Shown: one piece after another, positions 9,975 through 16,532 of the stretch
Position numbering within the stretch: position 1 is the first letter of the stretch
Layout of the letters: every line of letters starts with the position of its first letter
Source: Aquitalea magnusonii
Lineage (GTDB): Bacteria > Pseudomonadota > Gammaproteobacteria > Burkholderiales > Chromobacteriaceae
Direction of reading: 5' to 3'
Assembly: GCF_002217795.2 (NCBI RefSeq)
Contig: NZ_AP018823.1
Location: 2,666,001-2,730,000 of the forward strand
Length of the DNA stretch: 64,000 nt
Translations under genes and position numbers: made by a program
The notes under the pieces: generated by a model
The model's database searches: none
Seen by the model: only the letters and a program-made list of their open reading frames with translations
Told to the model about the DNA's origin: nothing

Positions 9975-10335
9975 ATGGCTCATTCCAGTGATAAGTGCCT
10001 TGGCTTTATCCTGCTGACTCGCCAATTCATTTATCAAATTATTTACAAACTGTCCCTAACCATTCAAGCAAATAACAGAAAAAACTCGCACTCCCTGCAT
10101 TCTTTTGCAATCTTTCCTATGCTGGGGAAGACCGCCACATAAAAATCAAATCAGCCAATGCATCATTCATTGATATTTAAAAGGAGACGCGCAATCAACC
10201 ATCTGTTCCGTTATGCCTCTTTAAATCAATCTGTTCTGATAAAAAATGATTGACATTCACCGCACAGATTCGTCCCGACGAATGTACCGCATAACCTGAG
10301 CAAGCATCACCATCACAGCCCTTAGCGAGAATGCC
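9975..10335. other. AT-rich intergenic region upstream of chemoreceptor gene
   Basis: About 360 bp between the valS terminator and the chemoreceptor start. It is visibly A/T-richer than the flanks and contains no plausible gene. It must hold the chemoreceptor promoter, but I could not single out a convincing sigma-70 or sigma-28 site. Confidence 0.4.
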
Positions 10336-12285
10336 ATGTTCCAGATCGTAGCCAAAGCCATGCGGCGAATGAGTTACCCCAGCCGTTTTGCAATAATTGG
10401 TACCGTATTTGCCATTGCGCTGACCTACCTTACCTACGGACTTTATCGTAGCAATCAGGATAATGCCGACTTCTCCAGCAAGGAACTGATAGGCACGCAA
10501 TACCTGAAACCAAGCATGGCCTTGCTGGCGCAAATCCAGCAGCAACGGGTATTGGCAGAAAAAGGGCAGGCACGCGCCGCCAATCTGGAACCCGCCTGGG
10601 GGGCGGTGAATGCGGTACAAGCCGAAATTGGCCAGCGACTGGCGGTGGAAAGCAGCTGGAATGGTTTGAACGCCGCCTGGCAGGCGGTCAAGACCCGCCC
10701 CTCTGCCGATAACCTGGACAAGCTGACCGATACCCTGAATGAGCATATCGGCCGGGTGAGCGATCAATCCAATCTGACCCTGGACCCGGATATCGACACC
10801 TTCTATCTGATGGACGCCATCACCGTCAAATGGCCCAACTGGCTGATCCGCGCCACCCGCGCCAATGCCCTGCTGGAACGATCCGCCGGCCAGCCGCTTG
10901 GCACCAAGGACCATGACACCGCCGTGGGGCTGCGCATCCTGCTGGATGATGCACTATCCGGCATGCAGGATGACTTTGCCAAAGCCACCGCCTTCAACCC
11001 CGGCCTGAAAGAGATACTTGCCGCCAGGCAGGAACAATTTGCCACTCAGGCCAAAGCCAATGCCCAGCAACTGGAAAATGCCCTCTCCGGCTTACCGACA
11101 CATGCCAGCGGCCTGCAAGACGGCACCATACAAAGCGCACAGGCGCTGCAGCAAGTTGCGCTTGATCAGCTTGAATCCCTGCTGCATGTACGGCTGGGAC
11201 ACATCCTGCTGCAGCGCAACATCTACATGGCCTGTGCCTTGTTCACCCTGCTGCTGTCGGCCTATCTGTTTGTCACCCTTTACATGTCCATTACCTTGCA
11301 ACTGGGCGGCGACCCGTTCTACGTGCAAAAGGTGGTGCAGCAAATTGCCAGCGGCAGACTGGATACCGAAATCAAACTGCGTGACCAAGCAACAGACAGC
11401 CTGCTGGCCGAGATTCACACCATGCGCAACAACTTGCACGAAACCGTCAGCAGCCTGATTACCACCTCGCGCCAACTGGATGAAACAGCCAGCGAAGTTG
11501 CCAGCAGTGCCCGCCACGTAGCACGGGGGAGCGAACAGCAACATGATGCCGCCTCGGACATGGCTGCCGCGGTAGAACAACTGAGCACCAGCCTGTCGGT
11601 AAGCGCCGAGCGTTCGGCGCAGGCCGACCTGCTCACCCGCAATGCAGTCAGCCAGTCATTCACCGGGGTGGAAGTGATAGGCGATGCAGGCCACAGCATG
11701 AGCAGCATTGTTGCCTCCATCAATGAAGTGGCCGGCACCATCGACAAGCTCACCCGCCAGTCCGAGTCCATCGTCACCATTGTGGATGTGATTCACGAAG
11801 TGGCAGACCAAACCAATCTGCTGGCCCTGAATGCCGCCATCGAAGCCGCCCGCGCCGGCGAGGCGGGACGCGGCTTTGCCGTTGTCGCCGACGAAGTACG
11901 CAAACTGGCGGAACGCACCGCCCACTCCACCACCGAGATCACCACCATCGTGCAGGAAATCCAGGGCACCACCCAGCATGTGGCCGGGCATATGAGCACC
12001 AGCCGTGGCACGGTGGAAGCCGGGCAAAGCAAGGCCGTGGAAGCGCATGAGGTAATGGACGCCATCCGCGCACAGATCGACCAGGCTTGCGTGGCCGTGG
12101 CCGACATCCGCACCCGCCTGAGCGAGCAAAGCCAGAACAGCCAGGATATCGCCCGTAATGTGGAGCAAGTGGCGCGGATGTCGGAGGAAAACAGCCGGGT
12201 GGTGCAATCCTCCAGCGAAACCGTCAACCGCCTGAAAACCCTGTCATCGCAGTTGACGCAACTGGCGGGGAAGTTTTCGGTGTAG
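10336..12285 (+). CDS. Transmembrane methyl-accepting chemotaxis protein
   Basis: 649 residues. Transmembrane helix 1 covers about 18-36 and a ~255-residue periplasmic helical region follows. Helix 2 covers about 297-320 ([20 protein letters not shown]). A HAMP-like linker and the cytoplasmic coiled-coil signalling domain come next. The hairpin tip is classical: [20 protein letters not shown] then [20 protein letters not shown], about 485-525. It binds CheW/CheA and controls flagellar switching. The ligand is unknown. No CheB/CheR-tethering pentapeptide is visible at the C-terminus (it ends LAGKFSV). It is a stand-alone gene, followed by a terminator. Confidence 0.93.
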   Translation: MFQIVAKAMRRMSYPSRFAIIGTVFAIALTYLTYGLYRSNQDNADFSSKELIGTQYLKPSMALLAQIQQQRVLAEKGQARAANLEPAWGAVNAVQAEIGQRLAVESSWNGLNAAWQAVKTRPSADNLDKLTDTLNEHIGRVSDQSNLTLDPDIDTFYLMDAITVKWPNWLIRATRANALLERSAGQPLGTKDHDTAVGLRILLDDALSGMQDDFAKATAFNPGLKEILAARQEQFATQAKANAQQLENALSGLPTHASGLQDGTIQSAQALQQVALDQLESLLHVRLGHILLQRNIYMACALFTLLLSAYLFVTLYMSITLQLGGDPFYVQKVVQQIASGRLDTEIKLRDQATDSLLAEIHTMRNNLHETVSSLITTSRQLDETASEVASSARHVARGSEQQHDAASDMAAAVEQLSTSLSVSAERSAQADLLTRNAVSQSFTGVEVIGDAGHSMSSIVASINEVAGTIDKLTRQSESIVTIVDVIHEVADQTNLLALNAAIEAARAGEAGRGFAVVADEVRKLAERTAHSTTEITTIVQEIQGTTQHVAGHMSTSRGTVEAGQSKAVEAHEVMDAIRAQIDQACVAVADIRTRLSEQSQNSQDIARNVEQVARMSEENSRVVQSSSETVNRLKTLSSQLTQLAGKFSV

Positions 12286-12300
12286 CGGGTTGGCGCAATG

Positions 12301-12320
12301 ACAAGCCAGGCATGGCTTGT
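12301..12320. repeat. Perfect inverted repeat downstream of chemoreceptor
   Basis: ACAAGCCA-GGCA-TGGCTTGT, an 8-bp stem just before the terminator hairpin. It could act as a second 3'-end hairpin. Confidence 0.5.
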
Positions 12321-12338
12321 CACGGACAAGTGGTAAAA

Positions 12339-12363
12339 GCCCACCGGATGGTGGGCTTTTTTT
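12339..12363 (+). terminator. Rho-independent terminator of chemoreceptor gene
   Basis: GCCCACC-GGAT-GGTGGGC stem (12339-12356) then T7. The stem arms are identical to those of the valS terminator at 9951. Confidence 0.92.
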
Positions 12364-12508
12364 GCGGCAGCTATCGCCAACTGACATCAAAGAAAGCCAG
12401 ATAAGGTGCAGCAAGACCAAACGGATAGCTGCATGCACGTACCGGAAAATAGTCCTTGGAGTGCCATGGTTGATCGCTTAACATTTCAGCAGCTTTCTAC
12501 CTGAAAGA

Positions 12509-12805
12509 ATGCCCATGCGCCCCTCCCTTGTGCTGGAATTGCAGCGCGCCGCTGTCCGCGCAACGGTAGCCCGATTCCCCACTACCAACCCACGCGTATT
12601 CGGCTCGGTACTACACGGCACCGACCACGAAGGCAGCGATATCGACCTGCTGGTGGATGCCTTGCCCGGTGCAACGCTGATCGATCTTGGCGGCCTGCAA
12701 GTCGAGCTGGAATCGCTGCTAGGCCTGCATGTCGACCTGCTGACGCCTGATGACCTGCCATTGAAATTCCGTGCCGAGGTGCTGGCAGAGGCACAGCCGG
12801 TATGA
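12509..12805 (+). CDS. mntA: MntA-type nucleotidyltransferase antitoxin
   Basis: 98 residues. It has the minimal nucleotidyltransferase fold: FGSVLHGTDHEGSDIDLLVD carries the GS and DxD metal/nucleotide-binding motif, and LHVDLLTPDDL supplies the third acidic position. MntA antitoxins neutralise HEPN toxins (HepT) by adding AMP near the RNase site. The stop overlaps the start of the hepT remnant as ATGA, the usual coupling for this module. An in-frame ATG at 12515 is an alternative start. The partner toxin is truncated, so this antitoxin is now apparently orphaned. Confidence 0.88.
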   Translation: MPMRPSLVLELQRAAVRATVARFPTTNPRVFGSVLHGTDHEGSDIDLLVDALPGATLIDLGGLQVELESLLGLHVDLLTPDDLPLKFRAEVLAEAQPV

Positions 12806-12915
12806 ATGCAGACCACCGCTTGACCGATTACCTTGACCACATGCAGCAGGCAGCTAAAGATGCTGCGACCAGCACAATAATGTTTTATAACCTTCGTGGC
12901 ACCATTCCGCATTGA
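12802..12915 (+). pseudogene. hepT: Truncated hepT (HEPN toxin) remnant
   Basis: A 37-codon frame that overlaps the mntA stop by ATGA. Its first ~20 residues (DHRLTDYLDHMQQAAKDA) match the beginning of DUF86/HepT proteins, which normally run about 115 residues and contain the RNase motif RxxxxH. After that the base composition turns A/T-rich, the protein similarity stops and a stop codon follows at 12913. The toxin has therefore lost its catalytic part, apparently where foreign AT-rich DNA joins. Whether by insertion or deletion cannot be told, because no other hepT piece is visible downstream. Confidence 0.75.
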
Positions 12916-12972
12916 TAATTCATTGTCATTCATGATAAAACTTACATCAGAACAATGTAATGGAGTTTTATT

Positions 12973-13662
12973 TTGGAAAATTTTACCTCCTCGTATTTAA
13001 ATATAAGATTTTTTAGTCTAATAATTTTGAATTTAAAACATGCTTATCAAAACAGTCACTCAAAACCAGTATTTTTATATACACTCATATCGTTTGTTTT
13101 CCTAAGCACTATCTCAATAAAAATAAGTGACACATTACTAGCAATGATATTTTTTGAAATGTTATTTTTTTGGGAATTTTTCAAAGGCCTTGAGAGGGCA
13201 CACAACAACATATATTCGACATTAAAAATAGAAAAAAGTATTTTCAAACAAATCAACCCAATAATATTCCACCACGCAAAGAAAACATCAAAAATTGAAA
13301 TTGACAATTTTGAAGAAATAGTTAACAACTCAAAAGAATGGGCTAATGTCTTATCAATGAAAAAAGGCCAAACCGAAAAACCTGTATTCTTAATATTTCT
13401 ATCAATAATCATTGGAATAATTAGCGGAATCATTGGAAACGGTGCCACATCCATATTTGCCACGCTAGGAGTGGAAAAAATATTTCTTAGCATCGCCATG
13501 CTAATCCTTATCCTAGCAGTACCTTTCTTTACCGGACTATTCTTTTCGGTTGTATTTGATGGAAAACATGATAGAGCATACGAATTAAATCTACTCTCAC
13601 TAAGAATTGCGCAGACAAATAAATTTCAAAAACCAAACCAACAAATCATGTCACATAACTAA
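12973..13662 (+). CDS. Four-helix membrane protein upstream of TIR gene
   Basis: 229 residues from a TTG start. I accept it because GGAG (12962-12965) sits 7 bases upstream and no ATG is better placed. Two close transmembrane helices (about 32-49 and 53-70) are followed by a charged, helical cytoplasmic stretch (about 71-136). A second pair follows (about 137-158 and 170-195), then a polar tail. No SLOG, Macro, SIR2 or nuclease motif is visible. The gene precedes the TIR gene by 25 bp on the same strand and shares its A/T-rich composition, so they are probably one operon. I infer that it may be the membrane effector of a TIR signalling pair. I do not recognise the family. Confidence 0.8.
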   Translation: MENFTSSYLNIRFFSLIILNLKHAYQNSHSKPVFLYTLISFVFLSTISIKISDTLLAMIFFEMLFFWEFFKGLERAHNNIYSTLKIEKSIFKQINPIIFHHAKKTSKIEIDNFEEIVNNSKEWANVLSMKKGQTEKPVFLIFLSIIIGIISGIIGNGATSIFATLGVEKIFLSIAMLILILAVPFFTGLFFSVVFDGKHDRAYELNLLSLRIAQTNKFQKPNQQIMSHN

Positions 13663-13687
13663 CATTTATTCAAAAGGAAAATAACTT

Positions 13688-14203
13688 ATGAAAGTATTTA
13701 TTTCTTGGTCAGGAGAGCGGGGAAAGCTAATCGGAGATGCCTTTAGAACATGGCTACCAGATGTAATCCAATCAATAGAAACTTTCTACTCACCCGATAT
13801 TGAAAAAGGGCAACGATGGTCCACGGAAATTGAACACAACCTTAGAGAATCCAAGCTTGGAATCATATGCGTCACGCATGAAAGCATGACATCACCTTGG
13901 TTAATGTTTGAATCTGGAGCAATAAGCAACGCAAAGCTTTCTCGCGTGTGCCCCTTACTGTTCGACTTAGAAACAGCTCAATTGCAAGGTCCTTTAAATC
14001 AGTTCCAAGCAACACCTTATAGCGAAGATGAGATAAAAAAACTTATCAACTCAATAAACGATTTATCTGAAAATCCACTCAACCAAGCCCAGCTAGAAAG
14101 AACATTCGACCGATGCTGGCCCGAGCTGAACAACACCATTACAAACATATTAAAAACCACTACAAACTCACAAAAACCAAAAAAAGATCACAAGAAGACT
14201 TAA
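13688..14203 (+). CDS. TIR-domain protein (probable NADase/signal synthase), reading frame interrupted
   Basis: 171 residues as read. The TIR domain covers residues 1-125: MKVFISWSGE opens it with strand A and the BB-type loop follows (DIEKGQRW). SPWLMFESGAIS carries Glu75, the position of the catalytic Glu in bacterial TIR NADases. RVCPLLFDLE and GPLNQFQAT are typical of the TIR_2-like family. Bacterial TIR proteins cleave NAD+ or make signalling nucleotides after phage sensing. AAAAGGAAAATAACTT gives a ribosome-binding site. At an A7 run (14179-14185) the frame ends soon after, while the -1 frame continues as helical protein to 14514. The intact product was probably about 280 residues. Confidence 0.88.
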   Translation: MKVFISWSGERGKLIGDAFRTWLPDVIQSIETFYSPDIEKGQRWSTEIEHNLRESKLGIICVTHESMTSPWLMFESGAISNAKLSRVCPLLFDLETAQLQGPLNQFQATPYSEDEIKKLINSINDLSENPLNQAQLERTFDRCWPELNNTITNILKTTTNSQKPKKDHKKT

Positions 14204-14514
14204 TTGAAGAAATATTATCCACCGTTAGAATAATTGCGAACCAAAATCCAAACGAAGAATCAATTAATCACTGGATTGTCTTATTCAGAGAAATATTGAA
14301 CTTTGGCCAAAAAATGGATCAAATCGGGAATTCAAAAGCAGATCAAAAAACTGTCGAAATGCTACAATCAACCTTAAATCACTTAAGACTAACTCTTAAC
14401 TTAGCACAACCAAAAATAATAAAAGCATCCAAATATAAAGAACTATCTGCGGAAGCAAAAGAAACAATGGCAAAACTAGAAAAAACAATAGACTGGATTG
14501 AAATACCATTTTGA
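14113..14514 (+). CDS. -1-frame continuation of TIR protein (helical C-terminal region)
   Basis: This frame overlaps the end of the TIR gene. Its first ATG at 14113 lies inside TIR coding sequence without a good ribosome-binding site. The protein-like part begins after the A7 run, with RSQEDLIEEILSTVRIIANQ. From memory of the family, many TIR proteins of this type carry a similar Arg-x-Glu-rich 'EEIL-x-x-VR' helix directly after the TIR domain. The remainder is charged and helical, ending EIPF. I therefore read it as the C-terminal half of the same protein, reached by a -1 slip at A AAA AAA or separated by a one-base deletion. An independent small gene is less likely. Confidence 0.6.
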   Translation: MLARAEQHHYKHIKNHYKLTKTKKRSQEDLIEEILSTVRIIANQNPNEESINHWIVLFREILNFGQKMDQIGNSKADQKTVEMLQSTLNHLRLTLNLAQPKIIKASKYKELSAEAKETMAKLEKTIDWIEIPF

Positions 14515-14564
14515 CAATCCACATTTTTATTAACAATAAAATAAAAAAGAAACAAAGAAAAATT

Positions 14565-15000
14565 CAACTTCGCGGGTCTCGCCCCGCCGTCGAGGTTCTT
14601 TCTTTTGCTTCGCCAAAAGAAAGAACCCAAAGAAAAGGCGACCCGCAGCGCGTCGAAACCCCGCCCCAGCCATGCCGCCCAGGGCGCTGACGGGACTGTG
14701 CCAGCTCCGACAGATGTTCTTGATCAGATAACCACCGCACCAACGCGCCCACCGGCCCCGTCAAGCATGCCGACGGGTGGCCGGGGCGAGGTTTTAAGCG
14801 CCTGCAATGTTTGAGCGATTTGACGTTAGCAAATCGCGAGTTCAGGCGCGCCTCGCGCCGGGCGGGACCTGTCGGGCAGCCGCAGGCCATGCTTGTGGGG
14901 TGGCCTTTGGGGTTGGAAGGGGCCTTTGGCCAAGCAAAGGTCCCTTCCCCGCCGCCGCGCGGACGCGGCAGCAAAATCATCATCCGCAAAGCGGATACAA
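14565..15000. repeat. Structured dispersed repeat A, copy 1, with leading long hairpin
   Basis: This region fills the gap between the TIR insert and the Bro-N-like gene and holds no convincing gene. It starts with a perfect 14-bp hairpin (14594-14607 / 14614-14627, loop CTTCGC). From about 14750 to 15000 it aligns with copy 2 at 38096-38350. Shared hairpins are: outer stem 14798-14804/14843-14849; inner stem 14815-14822/14830-14837 with loop ACGTTAG; a 14-bp stem 14915-14928/14935-14948; and ATCCGC/GCGGAT at 14982-14996. The stems differ between copies but stay paired. Confidence 0.8.
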
Positions 15001-15167
15001 AACCATTTCCTACACTACTTGCCAGCCATCCACACACCGTAAACCCTTGCGACTAGCCCGCTTGCTGTTTAGCCTTTGCGAGTTGCGCTTAAACAGCGCA
15101 ACCAGGTTTGGCGACCTGATTATCCGGACAGGAAATCCTCTACCACCATATTGATGGAGACATCACC

Positions 15168-15845
15168 ATGTCCGCTAACACCAAAACCACCCTGCCCCCA
15201 CCACCCCTCACCCTCCACTACCTCGGCAAACCCATCCGCCTCACCCTCCACCACACCCCACCCCTGCTCGCCATCGCCGATCTGGCCGCCGCCATCGGCC
15301 CACGCTGCACCGAACAACTCCGCCAGCAACTGCAAACACACGCACAGCAGCCCGACGAGCACACCCCGCCCAGTTGGCCACTGCCCGCCCTGCTGCAAGC
15401 CCTGCGCCGCAGCCGCAAACCCGCCGCCCGCCAACTACGCCGCTGGCTAAGCCGCGAACTGCTCCCCGCCCTGCACCAGCTACCGCCGCATACTCCTCGC
15501 TGGGATCAGGCACTGGCCATCGCCGCTGAAGCGGGTCAGCAAATCAGCCATGCCGTACTGCAAACCGTGCTGCAACAGGAAGCAAACTGGCAGCACACCC
15601 ACTGGCTGCTAACGCTGAATTACACCCCGGACCACCCGCGCCGCCATAGCCATGGCCGACTCAGCGCGCTGGAGTGCAGCGCCACGCCCTTGCAGGCGCT
15701 GGCTGATGAAATTGCACAGCCCAAGGGCCTGGGCATGCAGAACGGGGATTTGCTGAAACTGGTGGCGGCCTGCCATGCGCAACTGGCGCGGCGCATGAAC
15801 AAACAGGCGTGGCGGGAGATGGCGGACCAAGGGAGTGCAGGCTGA
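15168..15845 (+). CDS. Bro-N-like hypothetical protein
   Basis: 225 residues, Pro/His/Leu-rich. The N-terminal ~110 residues resemble a degenerate Bro-N domain (phage antirepressor type). The opening strand is LTLHYLGKPIRLTLH, followed by AIADLAAAIG. RQLRRWLSRELLPAL matches the 'FRRWxxxEVLP' helix that ends Bro-N domains. The C-terminal part (about 120-225) is helical and unrecognised. GGAGA lies 7-11 bases before the ATG. DNA-binding antirepressor ancestry is inference; no phage genes surround it. It sits between the two structured repeats A1 and B1. Confidence 0.55.
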   Translation: MSANTKTTLPPPPLTLHYLGKPIRLTLHHTPPLLAIADLAAAIGPRCTEQLRQQLQTHAQQPDEHTPPSWPLPALLQALRRSRKPAARQLRRWLSRELLPALHQLPPHTPRWDQALAIAAEAGQQISHAVLQTVLQQEANWQHTHWLLTLNYTPDHPRRHSHGRLSALECSATPLQALADEIAQPKGLGMQNGDLLKLVAACHAQLARRMNKQAWREMADQGSAG

Positions 15846-15961
15846 TGCGGGACTGCCAGCTTGGCTGGCAGTGCAGAAATGGGCAAACCCGTGCCGGATG
15901 TGGCCGTTGCTGAAGTATCGTTAAAGCAGCTTCTTAATGTGCCACGTAACACCCATCCAGA

Positions 15962-16068
15962 GCGGCTGACAAAATAGCGTCGCCTCCCTGGGGTAAGACG
16001 CGCCGCCGCTGACCGTACACGGCGTACGGCAAGGCAGCGCAGCAGCAGGGGTTTTGTCAGCAGCGCCA
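15962..16068. repeat. Structured dispersed repeat B, copy 1
   Basis: About 107 bp aligning with 25472-25586. The ends form a stem: GCTGACAAAA (15965-15974) pairs perfectly with TTTTGTCAGC (16052-16061). The centre shares the CCCTGGGG motif followed by CGCGCCG, then GTACGGCAAGG with the other copy. It lies in the ~350-bp gap upstream of hipB. The rest of that gap is A/T-rich and presumably holds the hipBA promoter; TTAGC (about 16159) and GCTAT (about 16174) could be operator half-sites. Confidence 0.7.
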
Positions 16069-16192
16069 AGTTGCATTTTCGCTATGCAAGCTAAGCCAAT
16101 GACTCATTGACCGAGCCGGCATAAGATATACCAATCCACAATGTGCTATTTTTAACTCATTAGCGGCAATAAATGCTATCAGTGCGCCATAT

Positions 16193-16453
16193 ATGAATCA
16201 TTACGACACATCAAAAAGCGCCAGCGCCCTTGCCGAAGAACTGGGGCGTCGGCTACGCCAGGCCCGGCTGGAGGCCAATATCTCGCAGGATGCATTGGCC
16301 AGCCGCGCCGGGCTGTCCCGCCGCGCGGTGCAATACGCCGAAGCGGGCAAGTCCCAACTGGATACCTTTTTGGCGCTGTTGCTGGCGCTGGGGCTGGACA
16401 GCCAGTTGGACAATCTGCTGCCCCCCGGCCATTGTCTCCCCTGCAATTGCTGA
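16193..16453 (+). CDS. hipB: HipB-type Xre antitoxin/repressor, C-terminus frame-broken
   Basis: 86 residues as read. The Xre-type HTH covers about 15-70 (RRLRQARLEANISQDALASR, then GLSRRAVQYAEAGK). HipB neutralises HipA and represses the operon. At a C6 run (16421-16426) the frame ends shortly in HCLPCNC. The -1 frame from there reads SPLQLLKLQGQPRQRAARQQ and continues to GKDETAW, with a stop at 16537-16539 overlapping the hipA start. That is the tail expected for this HipB family. One missing C (7 to 6) would explain it: a real mutation, phase variation or a sequencing error. Confidence 0.8.
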   Translation: MNHYDTSKSASALAEELGRRLRQARLEANISQDALASRAGLSRRAVQYAEAGKSQLDTFLALLLALGLDSQLDNLLPPGHCLPCNC

Positions 16454-16532
16454 AATTGCAGGGCCAGCCACGCCAGCGCGCTGCGCGGCAACAGCCACAG
16501 GCCGCACAGGCGGTGGGCAAGGATGAAACGGC

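Larger units (their letters stand above)
12870..14575. mobile_element. AT-rich horizontally acquired insert carrying TIR module
   Basis: From about 12870 to about 14575 the DNA is strikingly A/T-rich and codons end mostly in A or T, unlike the GC-rich flanks on both sides. The left edge lies inside hepT and the right edge abuts a repeat-rich GC segment. It carries a membrane protein gene and a TIR gene on one strand. No integrase, transposase or clear target-site duplication was found. 'Mobile element' therefore means a laterally acquired segment, not an element with its own mobility genes. Confidence 0.65.

Noticed and set aside
7086..10037. Long minus-strand frame opposite valS
   Set aside because: Shadow of valS: His/Gln/Gly-rich translation with no recognisable domain, while the plus strand has HMGH and KMSKS.
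12973..14514. Canonical Thoeris system
   Set aside because: A TIR protein is present, but the partner lacks SIR2, SLOG or Macro domains, so the label is not supported.
14823..14837. Integron attC-like core (GTTAGC in the repeat A hairpin)
   Set aside because: The GTTAGCA context does not fit GTTRRRY, no matching RYYYAAC partner is seen, and no integrase is present.
14807..15154. Short frames across repeat A1 (and similar ones across A2 at 38058-38381)
   Set aside because: Their translations merely follow the structured repeat; stem changes are compensated at base-pair level rather than conserved at codon level.
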